Source of the DNA: Streptomyces canus
Lineage (GTDB): Bacteria; Actinomycetota; Actinomycetes; Streptomycetales; Streptomycetaceae
DNA: 64,000 nucleotides
Reading direction: 5' to 3'
Assembly (NCBI RefSeq): GCF_001514145.1
Contig: NZ_KQ948664.1
Coordinates: 357,460-421,459, forward strand
The notes under the pieces were generated by a model. That model was not told the DNA's origin. It made no database searches and saw only the letters and a program-made list of their open reading frames with translations. The position numbers and the translations under genes were made by a program. Shown here in pieces: positions 41,204 through 49,686 of this stretch; the first letter of the stretch is position 1; each line of letters starts with the position of its first letter.

Positions 41204-41800
41204 TCAACCCGGGTAGGGAGCGGTCTCGCGTGCTGTGTGCAGGGCGGCTGCCCACCAGGACAGCTGATCGAGCAGGGTTTTGGCGTATCCGGCGGTCTCG
41301 GGGTCGAGGGGGTGGCCGTCCTGCCAGGCGGTGAAGTAGTTGGGGAAGGCGAGGCCGTCGCGGACGGTCACCGCGTGCAGTTCGGTCAGGACGTTCTCCA
41401 GGTGCAGTACGGCGTGCCGGCCGCCCGCCGCGCCGCCGTAGCTGACGAAGGCGACGGGCTTGGCCGTCCACTGGGTGAAGTGCCAGTCGATCGCGGCCTT
41501 CAGGGAGGCGGGATAGCTGTGGTTGTACTCCGGCGTGACCACGATGAACGCGTCGGCGTCCTCCAGAGCCGACGTCAGCGACTCCATCCCGGCCGGCCGC
41601 GGGTAGTCGTCCCCGGCGTACTTCGGCGACACCGCGGGCAGTGACAACGGAACGTCGACCTCGGCCAGATCGACGACCTCCACCTCGAAACCGCCGTGCG
41701 CCACGGCCTGTTCGGCCACCCATGAGGCCACGACCGGCCCGAACCGTCCCTCCCGGACGCTTCCGACGATGACCACCAGCTTGTGCTTGTCGTTTTCCAT
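41204..41800 (-). CDS. NADPH-dependent FMN reductase family protein
   Basis: The 198-residue flavodoxin-like oxidoreductase would use NAD(P)H and FMN to reduce quinones or azo/nitro compounds. It has the FMN phosphate motif GSVREGRFGP, VVTPEYNHSYPASLKAAIDW and the flavin-binding VSYGGAAGG. ATG 41800 is chosen over a GTG at 41809. It is divergent from an XRE regulator with a 112-base gap, and that regulator is the likely controller. The gene's 3' end is contained in a local direct repeat. Confidence 0.87.
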   Translation of the reverse strand: MENDKHKLVVIVGSVREGRFGPVVASWVAEQAVAHGGFEVEVVDLAEVDVPLSLPAVSPKYAGDDYPRPAGMESLTSALEDADAFIVVTPEYNHSYPASLKAAIDWHFTQWTAKPVAFVSYGGAAGGRHAVLHLENVLTELHAVTVRDGLAFPNYFTAWQDGHPLDPETAGYAKTLLDQLSWWAAALHTARETAPYPG

Positions 41801-41900
41801 GCCCACCACGATCGGAGCTCACCGAGGCCGCAGCCAGACCGGGTTCAGGCTGGCCCCCGCAGGGCCACCCTGAGCTCTCGGCGGGCGGCGGGGGCGGTCC

Positions 41901-41906
41901 TATGCT
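41901..41906 (+). promoter_or_regulatory. probable -10 box TATGCT, leaderless start
   Basis: TATGCT lies six bases before ATG 41913 with no ribosome site between, consistent with a leaderless message. Confidence 0.4.
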
Positions 41907-41912
41907 CGGGAC

Positions 41913-42749
41913 ATGGGGACACCTCTGGGGGATTTCATCCGAGCCAAGCGGGACAGCACCCAGCCGGCGGATCTGGGCCTGCCCGACCGCGGCCGCCGCC
42001 GGTCACCGGGGCTGCGGCGAGTGGACCTCGCCGCCCGGGCCGGAATCAGTGTCGAATACCTGACCAGGATCGAGCAGGGCCGCGACCGCAACCCCTCGAT
42101 CGCGGTGGTCAACGCTCTGGCCGACGCGCTCAGCCTCGGCCCCGCCGAGCGCAACCACCTGCGCTACCTCACGAAGATCAGCGGCGGTGAGTGCGTCGCT
42201 CACACCCGGCCCGCCCCGCCCTCGCGCCAGGTACGGCCCTCCGTCCTGCGGACGCTGCGCCTCCTGGAGCCCGGCATCGCGCTGGTGACCAACCGGATGG
42301 GAGACGTCCTCGCCCACACCAGTGCGTTCGAGGCGGTGACGAGCGGGACCGGACTGCTCGACTCCGACACCCCGAACCTCACGCGGTACGTCTTCACCGA
42401 CCCCCGCGCCCGGTCGTTCTTCCCCGACTGGGACGACGTCGCGGACGAGCAGGCCTTCGACCTGTGGCTCGGCCCGTCCCTGGAAACCTACGAATGGTTC
42501 ACCGCGGAACTCGCACCCGTCGCCGGCCCCGACCTCACCCGGCGCCTGAGCCGGCACGTCGTTCCGCAGCGCGGGGATCTCCGGCTGCACCATCCCTCCG
42601 GACGCGAGTTCCGGCTGGTCCGCGAGACGCTCGAACTCTCGGCGGACGCACAGCAGTTGGTCGTCCTTCTCCCCGCGGACGAGGCGACGGCCCAAGCCGT
42701 CGACGACCTCCGCCGCCCGGCCCACGGCGGACTCAGGGCCATCTCCTGA
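41913..42749 (+). CDS. XRE-family regulator with MmyB-like ligand-binding domain
   Basis: The 278-residue regulator has an N-terminal helix-turn-helix (SPGLRRVDLAARAGISVEYLTRIEQGRDRNPSIAVVNALADAL) and a C-terminal MmyB-like ligand-binding PAS-type domain. The latter has the NRMGDVLAHTSAF strand, NLTRYVFTDPRARSFFPDWDDVADEQ and the end LVRETLELSADAQQLVVLLP. Members of this group typically control an adjacent divergent oxidoreductase, which is the arrangement here with the FMN reductase. The ligand is unknown. Confidence 0.88.
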   Translation: MGTPLGDFIRAKRDSTQPADLGLPDRGRRRSPGLRRVDLAARAGISVEYLTRIEQGRDRNPSIAVVNALADALSLGPAERNHLRYLTKISGGECVAHTRPAPPSRQVRPSVLRTLRLLEPGIALVTNRMGDVLAHTSAFEAVTSGTGLLDSDTPNLTRYVFTDPRARSFFPDWDDVADEQAFDLWLGPSLETYEWFTAELAPVAGPDLTRRLSRHVVPQRGDLRLHHPSGREFRLVRETLELSADAQQLVVLLPADEATAQAVDDLRRPAHGGLRAIS

Positions 42750-43015
42750 CGCGAACGCCACCCGCCGGAGGCCGGGCACCTGATCCGGCGCCCCGCGTAC
42801 TGCGGCCGGTCGGCAGATCGCGCGCGAGCAGGGCGACCGATCTGACCCCCGCCACCCGGTGTTCGATTGTTGGCGTCATGCCATACCCTGCATCTTCGGT
42901 GAGCCGGGCTTCTCAGGGGGGACACAGGAACCCGGACCGCGATCCTTCCCTCTTCCTCAGTCGGGCGGGCGGTTTTCTGACGAGCATCTAGTGAAATTGG
43001 CCGAAATTGATACAA

Positions 43016-44374
43016 ATGCCACCGCAGATCGATTCGCGGGCGAGACTCTGGGCCGTGGCGGCTGTCGTGGCCCTCGGCTTCTTCGTCGCGCTGGAGCTCG
43101 CCGCGCGTCACTACGGTCTGCCGGGACCTCTCACCACCCAGGCGCGAGAGCTGACAGGCCCGCCCAAATCAGGCCCCATGCTGTACGCCGGCCTGGCGCT
43201 GATGATGGTGGTGCTCACCTGGCGGCAACGGTTCATCGTGACGGGCGCCGCGGTCGGCATCGACCTCGCCTTCGCGGTGGTCCGGTGGATCTTCGACGTC
43301 AAGGTGACCCACGGCCACCCCTTCGGCAACGGCGCGCTGTGGATGCTCCTGGGCTGCGCGGTCTTCGCTGTCGTCCGCCGCACCGGCCCGGAGCGCGTCC
43401 TGCTGCTGAAGGGCGTCGGGCTGGGCCTGCTGCTGGTGGCCGGCCGCAAGACCGGTGACACCTGGCTCCTCATCACCGCGAAGAGCCGGCCGGAGGTGCT
43501 GGACCCGTATCTGGCGATGGCCGACCACGCCCTGGGCAACCCGTCGTGGCTCATGGGCCGGGTCGTCACGGCCACCGGAGCGGTCGGCTTCAACTTCCTC
43601 GACACCATCTACGGCCAGCTCGCGGTGGCCGCGGTGGTCGTCGCGCTCTACCAACTGCGCAACGTGGCGGCGGAACGCAGCTTCCCGCGCCACCACCTGG
43701 TGCGCACCTTCCTGCTGATCGGTCTGCTCGGACCGGCCATCTACATGATCTTCCCGGTGGTCGGCCCCGTCTTCGCCTACGGCACCGGCACCGACCACTG
43801 GGCGTCGATCGCCCTGTGGTCGCCGCAGATACCGAGCGACGGGCACTGGGCGGTGGCGAACCTGTGGCCGCAGACAGCGCCGCCGATATCCGCCCCGCAC
43901 TCCATACCGTTCGACGAGGTCACCCCCCGCAACTGCATGCCCAGCCTGCACACGGCATGGGCCACCGCGATCTTCCTCCATTCCCGCAAGGGCCCCCGCC
44001 TGCTGCGCTCCGCGGGCACCTTCTGGCTGATCGCCACCCTCTGCGCCACGCTGGGCTTCGGCTACCACTACGGCGTGGACCTCGTCGCCGGCGTGGTGTT
44101 CACCCTCACCATCGAGGCAGGACTGCGCTCGTTCGACCGCGGCTGGGACCGGTCCGGGCTTCGGCTGACCGCCTTCGGCGCGACGGTCTTCGTCGCCCTC
44201 CTGGTGTCGTATCGCTTCCTGCCGGTGCGCATGGCCGAGTACCCCTGGCTCGCCGGACCCCTTCTCCTGCTGGCGATGGCCTCGGTGATCTACGGCTATG
44301 TCCGCACCGTCGCCCGCTGGGAACCGGCGACCGCCCCGGCGCGACAGCCGCAGCCGCAGCCCGAACTGTTGTGA
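43016..44374 (+). CDS. PAP2/IPC-synthase-like membrane phosphatase
   Basis: The protein of about 452 residues has about ten hydrophobic helices and the lipid phosphatase signatures CMPSLHTAW (C2) and GFGYHYGVDLVAG (C3). This places it in the PAP2_3/inositolphosphorylceramide-synthase-like group, which transfers or removes a phosphate head group from lipids. A less conserved extracytoplasmic insertion (WASIALWSPQIPSDGHW) precedes C2. The start is uncertain: ATG 43016 is preferred, with TTG 43007 in frame; neither has a good ribosome site. The last residues are Pro/Gln-rich. Confidence 0.83.
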   Translation: MPPQIDSRARLWAVAAVVALGFFVALELAARHYGLPGPLTTQARELTGPPKSGPMLYAGLALMMVVLTWRQRFIVTGAAVGIDLAFAVVRWIFDVKVTHGHPFGNGALWMLLGCAVFAVVRRTGPERVLLLKGVGLGLLLVAGRKTGDTWLLITAKSRPEVLDPYLAMADHALGNPSWLMGRVVTATGAVGFNFLDTIYGQLAVAAVVVALYQLRNVAAERSFPRHHLVRTFLLIGLLGPAIYMIFPVVGPVFAYGTGTDHWASIALWSPQIPSDGHWAVANLWPQTAPPISAPHSIPFDEVTPRNCMPSLHTAWATAIFLHSRKGPRLLRSAGTFWLIATLCATLGFGYHYGVDLVAGVVFTLTIEAGLRSFDRGWDRSGLRLTAFGATVFVALLVSYRFLPVRMAEYPWLAGPLLLLAMASVIYGYVRTVARWEPATAPARQPQPQPELL

Positions 44375-44393
44375 ACCGCCGCGTGCGCCCGGA

Positions 44394-45698
44394 TCAGCCG
44401 CCCACCCGCTCGATCCACTCGCTGCCGCCCAGCGGATAGTCGTAGCCCGGGCGGCCCGCATCGGCACTGGTGCGGAACGGCCTGCCGGTGTTGTCGATGT
44501 GGACGGTGCCGCTGCGGTCGCCGTCCGACCAGTCCAGGCTTAGGTCCCACCGGACGTCATGCGCCTTGGTGTGGGCGGTGACGTAGAAGACCTCCGGGTC
44601 GGACTCGCTGACCTTGTAGGGGAAGTCGCGCTGGCCGTTCTTGACGGTGACGGTGGGACTGCCGTTGTCCAGGTCGACGTCGAACGACTTGGTGCCGACA
44701 CCGCCGCCGCAGCCGACGCCCATCGAGTAGTCGTTCCAGGCGAGTGGCGCGCCCTTGGTGAGGACGCGGACGTGCAGGGAGTTCAGGACGACGGTGTCCT
44801 CGCCGGTGCCCTGGACGGTGAGCGCGACCCGCTGTTCGCCGGAGGCGACCGCCCCGTAGGCGGCGGACCAGCGCTGCGCGTTCTCCTCGGTTGCCGGCGG
44901 GCCGACCTGCTCGGGGTCGCTGTCGACGAGGAAGTGCTGGCTGCACGGGTCCTCGTAGACGTAGGGGCGGACGGCGACGGCGAGGGGGACGGCGGTGGCG
45001 GGCCGGTTCGCGCCCTGCTTGCCGTCGCCCTTCGAGCTGCCGGACCCGGCGTCACCCGAAGCGGCCGTCCTGGTGGGGGAGGCGGAGGCCGATGCGGACG
45101 GCTTGTGTCCGCTTTCGCTCGGGGACGGGGTGGCGGAGGGCTTCGGGGCCTCGCCGACGTCCAGGGTGCCGGTGACCGTGGGCGTCGTGGTGTCCCCCGC
45201 GCGTACGGCCGTCGGACGCAGGGCATACGCGACGGCACCCAGGGCGGCGACCACCGCGACGGAGGCGATCAGCGCGGTACGGCGACGACGGAGCCACGAG
45301 GGACGACGAGGCGGCATGGCCGCGGCGGCCGTATCGATGACGACGGGCTCACCGTCCTCGCCCTGTCCGGGTACCGGCGTACCGTCCGCACCGGCTTCCT
45401 GAGCAGGCCCCCGCGCCGCGCCCTGGTCCGCCTTGCGCCCGCGTGCCGCGTCCGCCAGGATCCAGCGCCGGTGCAGCTCCACCAACTCCTGCGGTGTGGC
45501 CCGGCAGACCCTCGCGAGGCGCTCCACCGGGGCGTACTCGACCGGCACCGCGGTGCCGTTGCAGTAGCGGTGCAGCGTCGACGTACTCATGTGCAGACGC
45601 TTGGCGAGCGTCCCGTAACTCAGCCCCGACCGGTCCTTGAGCTCCCGCAGCAACTGCGCGAACTCCTCGGTCCGTTCGGTCCCCGTTTCCTCCGACAC
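44394..45698 (-). CDS. membrane-anchored helix-turn-helix sensor
   Basis: The 434-residue protein has an N-terminal XRE-type helix-turn-helix (FAQLLRELKDRSGLSYGTLAKRLHMSTSTLHRYCNGTAVP), a linker, an Arg-rich stretch (WLRRRRTALIASVAVVAALGAVAYAL) that is a single transmembrane helix, and an extracytoplasmic Ser/Pro/Thr linker with a C-terminal beta-rich domain. This is the layout of a one-component transmembrane regulator that senses outside and binds DNA inside. It is divergent from the DUF4232 lipoprotein gene. GTG 45698 is the start, after GGGGAA. Confidence 0.78.
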   Translation of the reverse strand: MSEETGTERTEEFAQLLRELKDRSGLSYGTLAKRLHMSTSTLHRYCNGTAVPVEYAPVERLARVCRATPQELVELHRRWILADAARGRKADQGAARGPAQEAGADGTPVPGQGEDGEPVVIDTAAAAMPPRRPSWLRRRRTALIASVAVVAALGAVAYALRPTAVRAGDTTTPTVTGTLDVGEAPKPSATPSPSESGHKPSASASASPTRTAASGDAGSGSSKGDGKQGANRPATAVPLAVAVRPYVYEDPCSQHFLVDSDPEQVGPPATEENAQRWSAAYGAVASGEQRVALTVQGTGEDTVVLNSLHVRVLTKGAPLAWNDYSMGVGCGGGVGTKSFDVDLDNGSPTVTVKNGQRDFPYKVSESDPEVFYVTAHTKAHDVRWDLSLDWSDGDRSGTVHIDNTGRPFRTSADAGRPGYDYPLGGSEWIERVGG

Positions 45699-45886
45699 CC
45701 GTTCCCCTCAGGCCCCCGCGTCCCAGTCACGCATTCCAGGGTCGCTGAATTCCCCCTGGTCAGAGCCCGTTTCAGCGTTCCAGTGTCCCCAACTGCCCGT
45801 TGAACATGGCGGTCGGGACGGATCACCTCACAAGCTTCGGTCATCCAATCACCACCGCCACCCGAACACCGAAGGGGCACCACACG

Positions 45887-46621
45887 ATGTCCAGCCTCCG
45901 TACTTCCCGCACCCGTCTCGTGGCCGCGGCCGCCACCGCCGTCCTCGCCACGCTCTCGCTGAGCGCGTGCAACAACGGGACGGGCACCCAGGACGAGGGC
46001 AGCGGGTCGAGCACGAGCCCTTCGTCCGCGGCCGCTTCTCCGACCACGGCCTCCAACTCCCCGGCCCCCTCGGGGTCCTCGGCGGGCAAGGCCCCGTCGG
46101 CGGCCACGGGCTCCTCCGGTGCCGGGTCCGCGGGCGGCTCCACGACAACCACCGCGCGCACCTCCGCCCCGAAGGCGCCCGCCTCCTCCGGCACGCCGGT
46201 CACCTGCGAGGGCTCCACCACGAAGACGGTCGCGGCTCCGCTGACCCGTCCCGTGAACCACATGCTGCTCTCGGTGACCAACACCGGCAGTAAGAGCTGC
46301 TACCTGTACGGCTACCCGGCCGTCCGCTTCGGTGAGGCCCAGGCCGTGCCCCCGGTCATCGAGGACTCGCAGCCGCAGGCGGTCGTCACGCTCAAGCCCG
46401 GCGAGTCCGGCTACGCCTCAGTGAACCTGTCCGCCACCGACGGCAGCGGCGCGAACGGCTACACCGCGAAGTCCCTGACCGTCTACTTCCAGGGCCGCTC
46501 CGGCAACGGGAGCGTCGGCGCGGGCGCCCACCCGTCACTGCCCGCGAAGGGCGTGTACGTCGACGACTCGCTCAAGGTCACCTACTGGCAGCAGTCGATG
46601 GACGACGCCGTGAGCTGGTGA
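45887..46621 (+). CDS. DUF4232 domain lipoprotein
   Basis: The 244-residue lipoprotein has signal peptide RTRLVAAAATAVLATLSLSAC, a long Ser/Ala/Thr/Pro linker (about 25-105), and a C-terminal DUF4232 beta-sandwich starting with the TRPVNHMLLSVTNTGSKSCYLYGYPAVRF motif and ending DDSLKVTYWQQSMDDAVSW. The role of DUF4232 is unknown but the domain is exported. It is divergent from the membrane-anchored HTH sensor, so the two may form a regulatory pair. Start is ATG 45887. Confidence 0.83.
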   Translation: MSSLRTSRTRLVAAAATAVLATLSLSACNNGTGTQDEGSGSSTSPSSAAASPTTASNSPAPSGSSAGKAPSAATGSSGAGSAGGSTTTTARTSAPKAPASSGTPVTCEGSTTKTVAAPLTRPVNHMLLSVTNTGSKSCYLYGYPAVRFGEAQAVPPVIEDSQPQAVVTLKPGESGYASVNLSATDGSGANGYTAKSLTVYFQGRSGNGSVGAGAHPSLPAKGVYVDDSLKVTYWQQSMDDAVSW

Positions 46622-46645
46622 CACCGGGGCAGGTACACCGGTGTC
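46620..46645. terminator. hairpin overlapping the lipoprotein stop
   Basis: 8-bp arms GACACCGG and CCGGTGTC with a 10-base loop, between the DUF4232 lipoprotein gene and the convergent MerR gene. Confidence 0.5.
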
Positions 46646-46659
46646 GGAGAGGGAGAGGG

Positions 46660-47010
46660 TCAGCCCGAACCCGTCCCGGAACTGTCGGCCGCCGCGTTCG
46701 CGGCGCGGCGGTACTCGGCGTTGATGCGCTGAGCCTCCTCGAGCTGGTCCTCGAGGATGACGATGCGGCACGCGGCCTCGATCGGGGTTCCCCTGTCGAC
46801 CAGCTCGCGGGCGCGGGCGGCGATCCGCAGCTGGTAGCGGGAGTACCGGCGATGTCCGCCCTCCGAGCGCAGCGGAGTGATCAGCCGGGCCTCGCCGATG
46901 GCTCGGAGGAAGCCCGGGGTGGTGCCGAGCATCTCGGCGGCCCGGCCCATGGTGTACGCCGGGTAGTCGTCGTCTTCCAGGCGGTCGCCCAGGGGAATAT
47001 CTGCTGCCAT
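46660..47010 (-). CDS. MerR-type transcriptional regulator
   Basis: The 116-residue regulator has the winged helix-turn-helix YTMGRAAEMLGTTPGFLRAIGEARLITPLRSEGGHRRYSRYQLRIAARARELVDRG and a C-terminal coiled coil (IEAACRIVILEDQLEEAQRINAEYRR). It lacks a separate ligand-binding domain, so it probably acts as a small dimer. It lies downstream of the second DEAD helicase on the same strand. Direct repeats ATGTCTAC upstream (47307 and 47346) are candidate self-binding sites. A decayed homologue lies at 40.6 kb. Confidence 0.87.
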   Translation of the reverse strand: MAADIPLGDRLEDDDYPAYTMGRAAEMLGTTPGFLRAIGEARLITPLRSEGGHRRYSRYQLRIAARARELVDRGTPIEAACRIVILEDQLEEAQRINAEYRRAANAAADSSGTGSG

Positions 47011-47496
47011 GTCACCTCGTTGTACAACGCGTCGAGGGGCCCCGGTGCCGTACGGCACCAGGGCCCCGAAGGGAATTCAACACCATCTGTCGGCCCTCAT
47101 GCTGTGCCGACCTTCGGTTTCCGCTACCCGGCCCGGTGACGGGAGGGGTGCGGGGATCGCGGCTGCGTGACCGGGGACCACCATCCAATCCGGGGTCTTG
47201 CGGTACCCGGACCGAGAGCTTTCGGGCCGGGCGATCCTGATGGCGTCTGCTCCTCCGTCCTTGCTCCGAACCCCGCCGGTTCGTGTCCGGCGGGTCTCGC
47301 TTGACCATGTCTACGAGAAAAACAGTAACCGTGCCGACGGCCAATGTCTACTCTGACAAGAGGAGATTTTGGCGTTCGAGTGACGCAGACATCCTGAGGC
47401 AGCCGACAGGTGAGCTGGACTGCGTGGCGATACGACAGTGGGGCCCTGCCGACGCGAGTCGGCAGGGCCCCACTGGGCGGTGAGAGGGATGTCGTC
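47011..47496. other. intergenic region with direct repeats and a strong terminator
   Basis: No gene is seen. The MerR-proximal part holds ATGTCTAC twice (47307-47314 and 47346-47353, 39 bases apart), read as GTAGACAT on the MerR strand; these are candidate operator sites. The other half holds the 16-bp stem terminator of the second helicase. The stretch 47281-47400 is noticeably AT-richer than the surroundings, as expected for promoters. Confidence 0.55.
47438..47473 (-). terminator. terminator of the second DEAD helicase
   Basis: A perfect 16-bp stem (47438-47453 with 47458-47473) closes a GCGA tetraloop 24 bases after the helicase stop. This is one of the strongest hairpins in the window. 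Confidence 0.85.
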
Positions 47497-48960
47497 CTAG
47501 GCGGCGGAGCCGAACCCGGTCCGTCGCGGTCCGCCGCGGCGTGCCGCTTCGCCCGCGGGGCGGCCCTGGCCGGACTGGCTCCGGCGGCCCCGACGGCCTC
47601 GCGAAGAGGACGAGGAGGACGTGCCGCGGGGGCGTTCCGGCTGCGGAGCGGTGATGACGACCGGGACACCGGACGGGGCCTGGGCCCCGGTGATGCGGCT
47701 CAGCTCCGCCTCGCCCGAACGCACCTGGGCGATCTGGGGCGTGATGCCCGCCGAAGCCATGAGGCGGGTCATGTCGCGGCGCTGGTTCGGGGTGACCAGG
47801 GTGACGACGCTGCCGGACTCGCCGGCCCGGGCCGTACGGCCGCCGCGGTGCAGGTAGTCCTTGTGGTCGGTCGGCGGGTCGACGTTGACGACGAGGTCGA
47901 GGTTGTCGACGTGGATGCCGCGCGCCGCGACGTTGGTCGCCACCAGCACGTTGACGTGCCCGGTCTTGAACTGCGTCAGCGTGCGGGTGCGCTGCGGCTG
48001 CGACTTGCCGCCGTGCAGGGCCGCGGCGCGGACGCCGCTGCTGAGCAGGTGCTTGGTCAGCCGGTCCACCGCGTGCTTGGTGTCGAGGAACATGATCACG
48101 CGGCCGTCCCGTGCCGCGATCTCGGTGGTCGTCCGGTGCTTGTCCGCGTCGTGCACATGCAGGACGTGGTGCTCCATCGTGGTGACCGCGCCGGCGGAGG
48201 GGTCGACCGAGTGGACGACGGGGTCGTGCAGGTAGCTGCGCACCAGCCGGTCGACGTTGCGGTCGAGGGTGGCCGAGAAGAGCATGCGCTGCCCACCCGG
48301 GCGTACCTGGTCGAGCAGGGCGGTGACCTGGGGCATGAAGCCCATGTCGGCCATCTGGTCGGCCTCGTCGAGGACCGTGATGGCCACCTCGTCGAGTCGG
48401 CAGTCGCCGCGGTCGATGAGGTCCTTGAGGCGTCCCGGGGTGGCGACGACCATCTCGGCCCCGGCGCGCAGCGCGCCGGCCTGCCTGCCGATGGACATCC
48501 CGCCGACGACGGTGGCCAGCCGCAGGCTCACGGAGCGGGCGTAGGGCGTGAGCGCGTCGGTGACCTGCTGGGCGAGCTCGCGGGTGGGGACGAGGACGAG
48601 GGCGAGCGGCTGCCGCGGCTCGGCACGGCGTCCCGCCGTACGGGCCAGTGCGGCGAGGCCGAAGGCGAGGGTCTTGCCCGAGCCGGTGCGCCCGCGGCCG
48701 AGGACGTCACGGCCGGCCAGGGAGTTCGGCAGGGTCGCCGCCTGGATCGGGAACGGTACGGTCACGCCTTCCTGGGCCAGTGTGGCCAACAGCCGTGCGG
48801 GCATGTCGAGATCGGCGAACGCCTCGACAGCGGGCAGAGCGGGCGTGATCGTCCTGGGCGGCGCGAACTCGCCCGACACGCTCTGTCGATTGCCGTGGGG
48901 CTTGGAACGGCGCGGACCGGCGGAGCGGCCACGGGTGGGATTAGTACGTGTGCGATTCAT
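47497..48960 (-). CDS. DEAD-box RNA helicase (module 2)
   Basis: The 487-residue paralogue of the 38-kb helicase has GRGRTGSGKT, PTRELAQQ, ATPGRL, VLDEADQM, FSATLD and HRGGRTAR motifs, plus VATNVAARGIH. Large blocks (EAFADLDMPARLLATLAQEG; FPIQAATLPNSLAG) match the other copy, with an Arg/Ser-rich C-terminus (SSSSSRGRRGRRSQSGQG). It is followed by a strong terminator and preceded by a hairpin and csp. It should remodel structured RNA, probably in the cold. Start is ATG 48960. Confidence 0.93.
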   Translation of the reverse strand: MNRTRTNPTRGRSAGPRRSKPHGNRQSVSGEFAPPRTITPALPAVEAFADLDMPARLLATLAQEGVTVPFPIQAATLPNSLAGRDVLGRGRTGSGKTLAFGLAALARTAGRRAEPRQPLALVLVPTRELAQQVTDALTPYARSVSLRLATVVGGMSIGRQAGALRAGAEMVVATPGRLKDLIDRGDCRLDEVAITVLDEADQMADMGFMPQVTALLDQVRPGGQRMLFSATLDRNVDRLVRSYLHDPVVHSVDPSAGAVTTMEHHVLHVHDADKHRTTTEIAARDGRVIMFLDTKHAVDRLTKHLLSSGVRAAALHGGKSQPQRTRTLTQFKTGHVNVLVATNVAARGIHVDNLDLVVNVDPPTDHKDYLHRGGRTARAGESGSVVTLVTPNQRRDMTRLMASAGITPQIAQVRSGEAELSRITGAQAPSGVPVVITAPQPERPRGTSSSSSSRGRRGRRSQSGQGRPAGEAARRGGPRRTGFGSAA

Positions 48961-49073
48961 GCGAAACCTTCCTTGATACGGCGCGTATCAAGGAATTCCC
49001 GCAGCTGATGAGCAGCGCAGAGAATCGCGAGAACGAGCCGAAGGCGATGTGTGATGCGCCCTGAAATGCCGCG

Positions 49074-49109
49074 AGCTGGGGCCCGCACCGCACGGTGCGG
49101 GCCCCAGCT
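49074..49109 (-). terminator. hairpin between csp and DEAD helicase (module 2)
   Basis: Perfect 16-bp stem with a GCAC loop; the core GGGCCCGCAC/GTGCGGGCCC is the same as in module 1. Likely partial terminator or processing site. Confidence 0.75.
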
Positions 49110-49135
49110 GCGAAGTATGCGCGGCGGTGCCGGTG

Positions 49136-49339
49136 TCAGGCGGGAACGATGTTCTCGGCCGTCGGGCCCTTCTGGCCCTGAGCGATGTCGAAGGACACCT
49201 TCTGACCTTCCTGCAGCTCGCGGAAGCCCTGGGCGGCGATGTTCGAGTAGTGGGCGAAGACGTCGGGGCCGCCGCCGTCCTGCTCGATGAAGCCGAAGCC
49301 CTTTTCCGAGTTGAACCACTTCACGGTGCCAGTAGCCAT
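49136..49339 (-). CDS. csp: cold-shock-domain protein (module 2)
   Basis: The 67-residue cold-shock protein is very close to the module 1 copy: MATGTVKWFNSEKGFGFIEQ with RNP1 and DVFAHYS RNP2, ending ENIVPA. It probably binds single-stranded RNA or DNA. Start is ATG 49339. The leader of about 100 bases contains the same CTGCAACTnnnATC motif as module 1. Confidence 0.95.
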   Translation of the reverse strand: MATGTVKWFNSEKGFGFIEQDGGGPDVFAHYSNIAAQGFRELQEGQKVSFDIAQGQKGPTAENIVPA

Positions 49340-49686
49340 GTTATTTCTCCTTCGGAGGCGGTTTCGGAAATTCACCCTGTGTGAATCTCCGTGTCGCCGT
49401 GCTGATTAACCCGTCGGAAAAAACCTTCTGGCAACCACACCTGCAACTGAGATCGACAGTAGCACGGGGGGTCCGACCTGTGGGTTCGCCCATTTTGCAT
49501 CCGACCCGGGTCCCCGGGAATACTCGCCGGGCCCCGGGTCTATTTCTCACACCACGGGCACAGATATTGCCCTGCGTGCACAAGCGTTCCTGCCGTGCGC
49601 TGGTGTCCACAGCCCTGTGACCTCCGGCGACGGGTGATGCCCCGCCGTCACCGGCGTCAGCGGCCGGTACGCCGGCACGATGAAAG
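49340..49686. other. leader and promoter region of csp module 2; no gene seen
   Basis: The gap of about 347 bp between csp and the TetR gene, both on the minus strand, holds no recognised gene. The csp-proximal half is AT-rich (GGAAAAAACC) and contains CTGCAACT at 49441-49448, shared with module 1. The remainder lacks obvious motifs. Confidence 0.5.
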
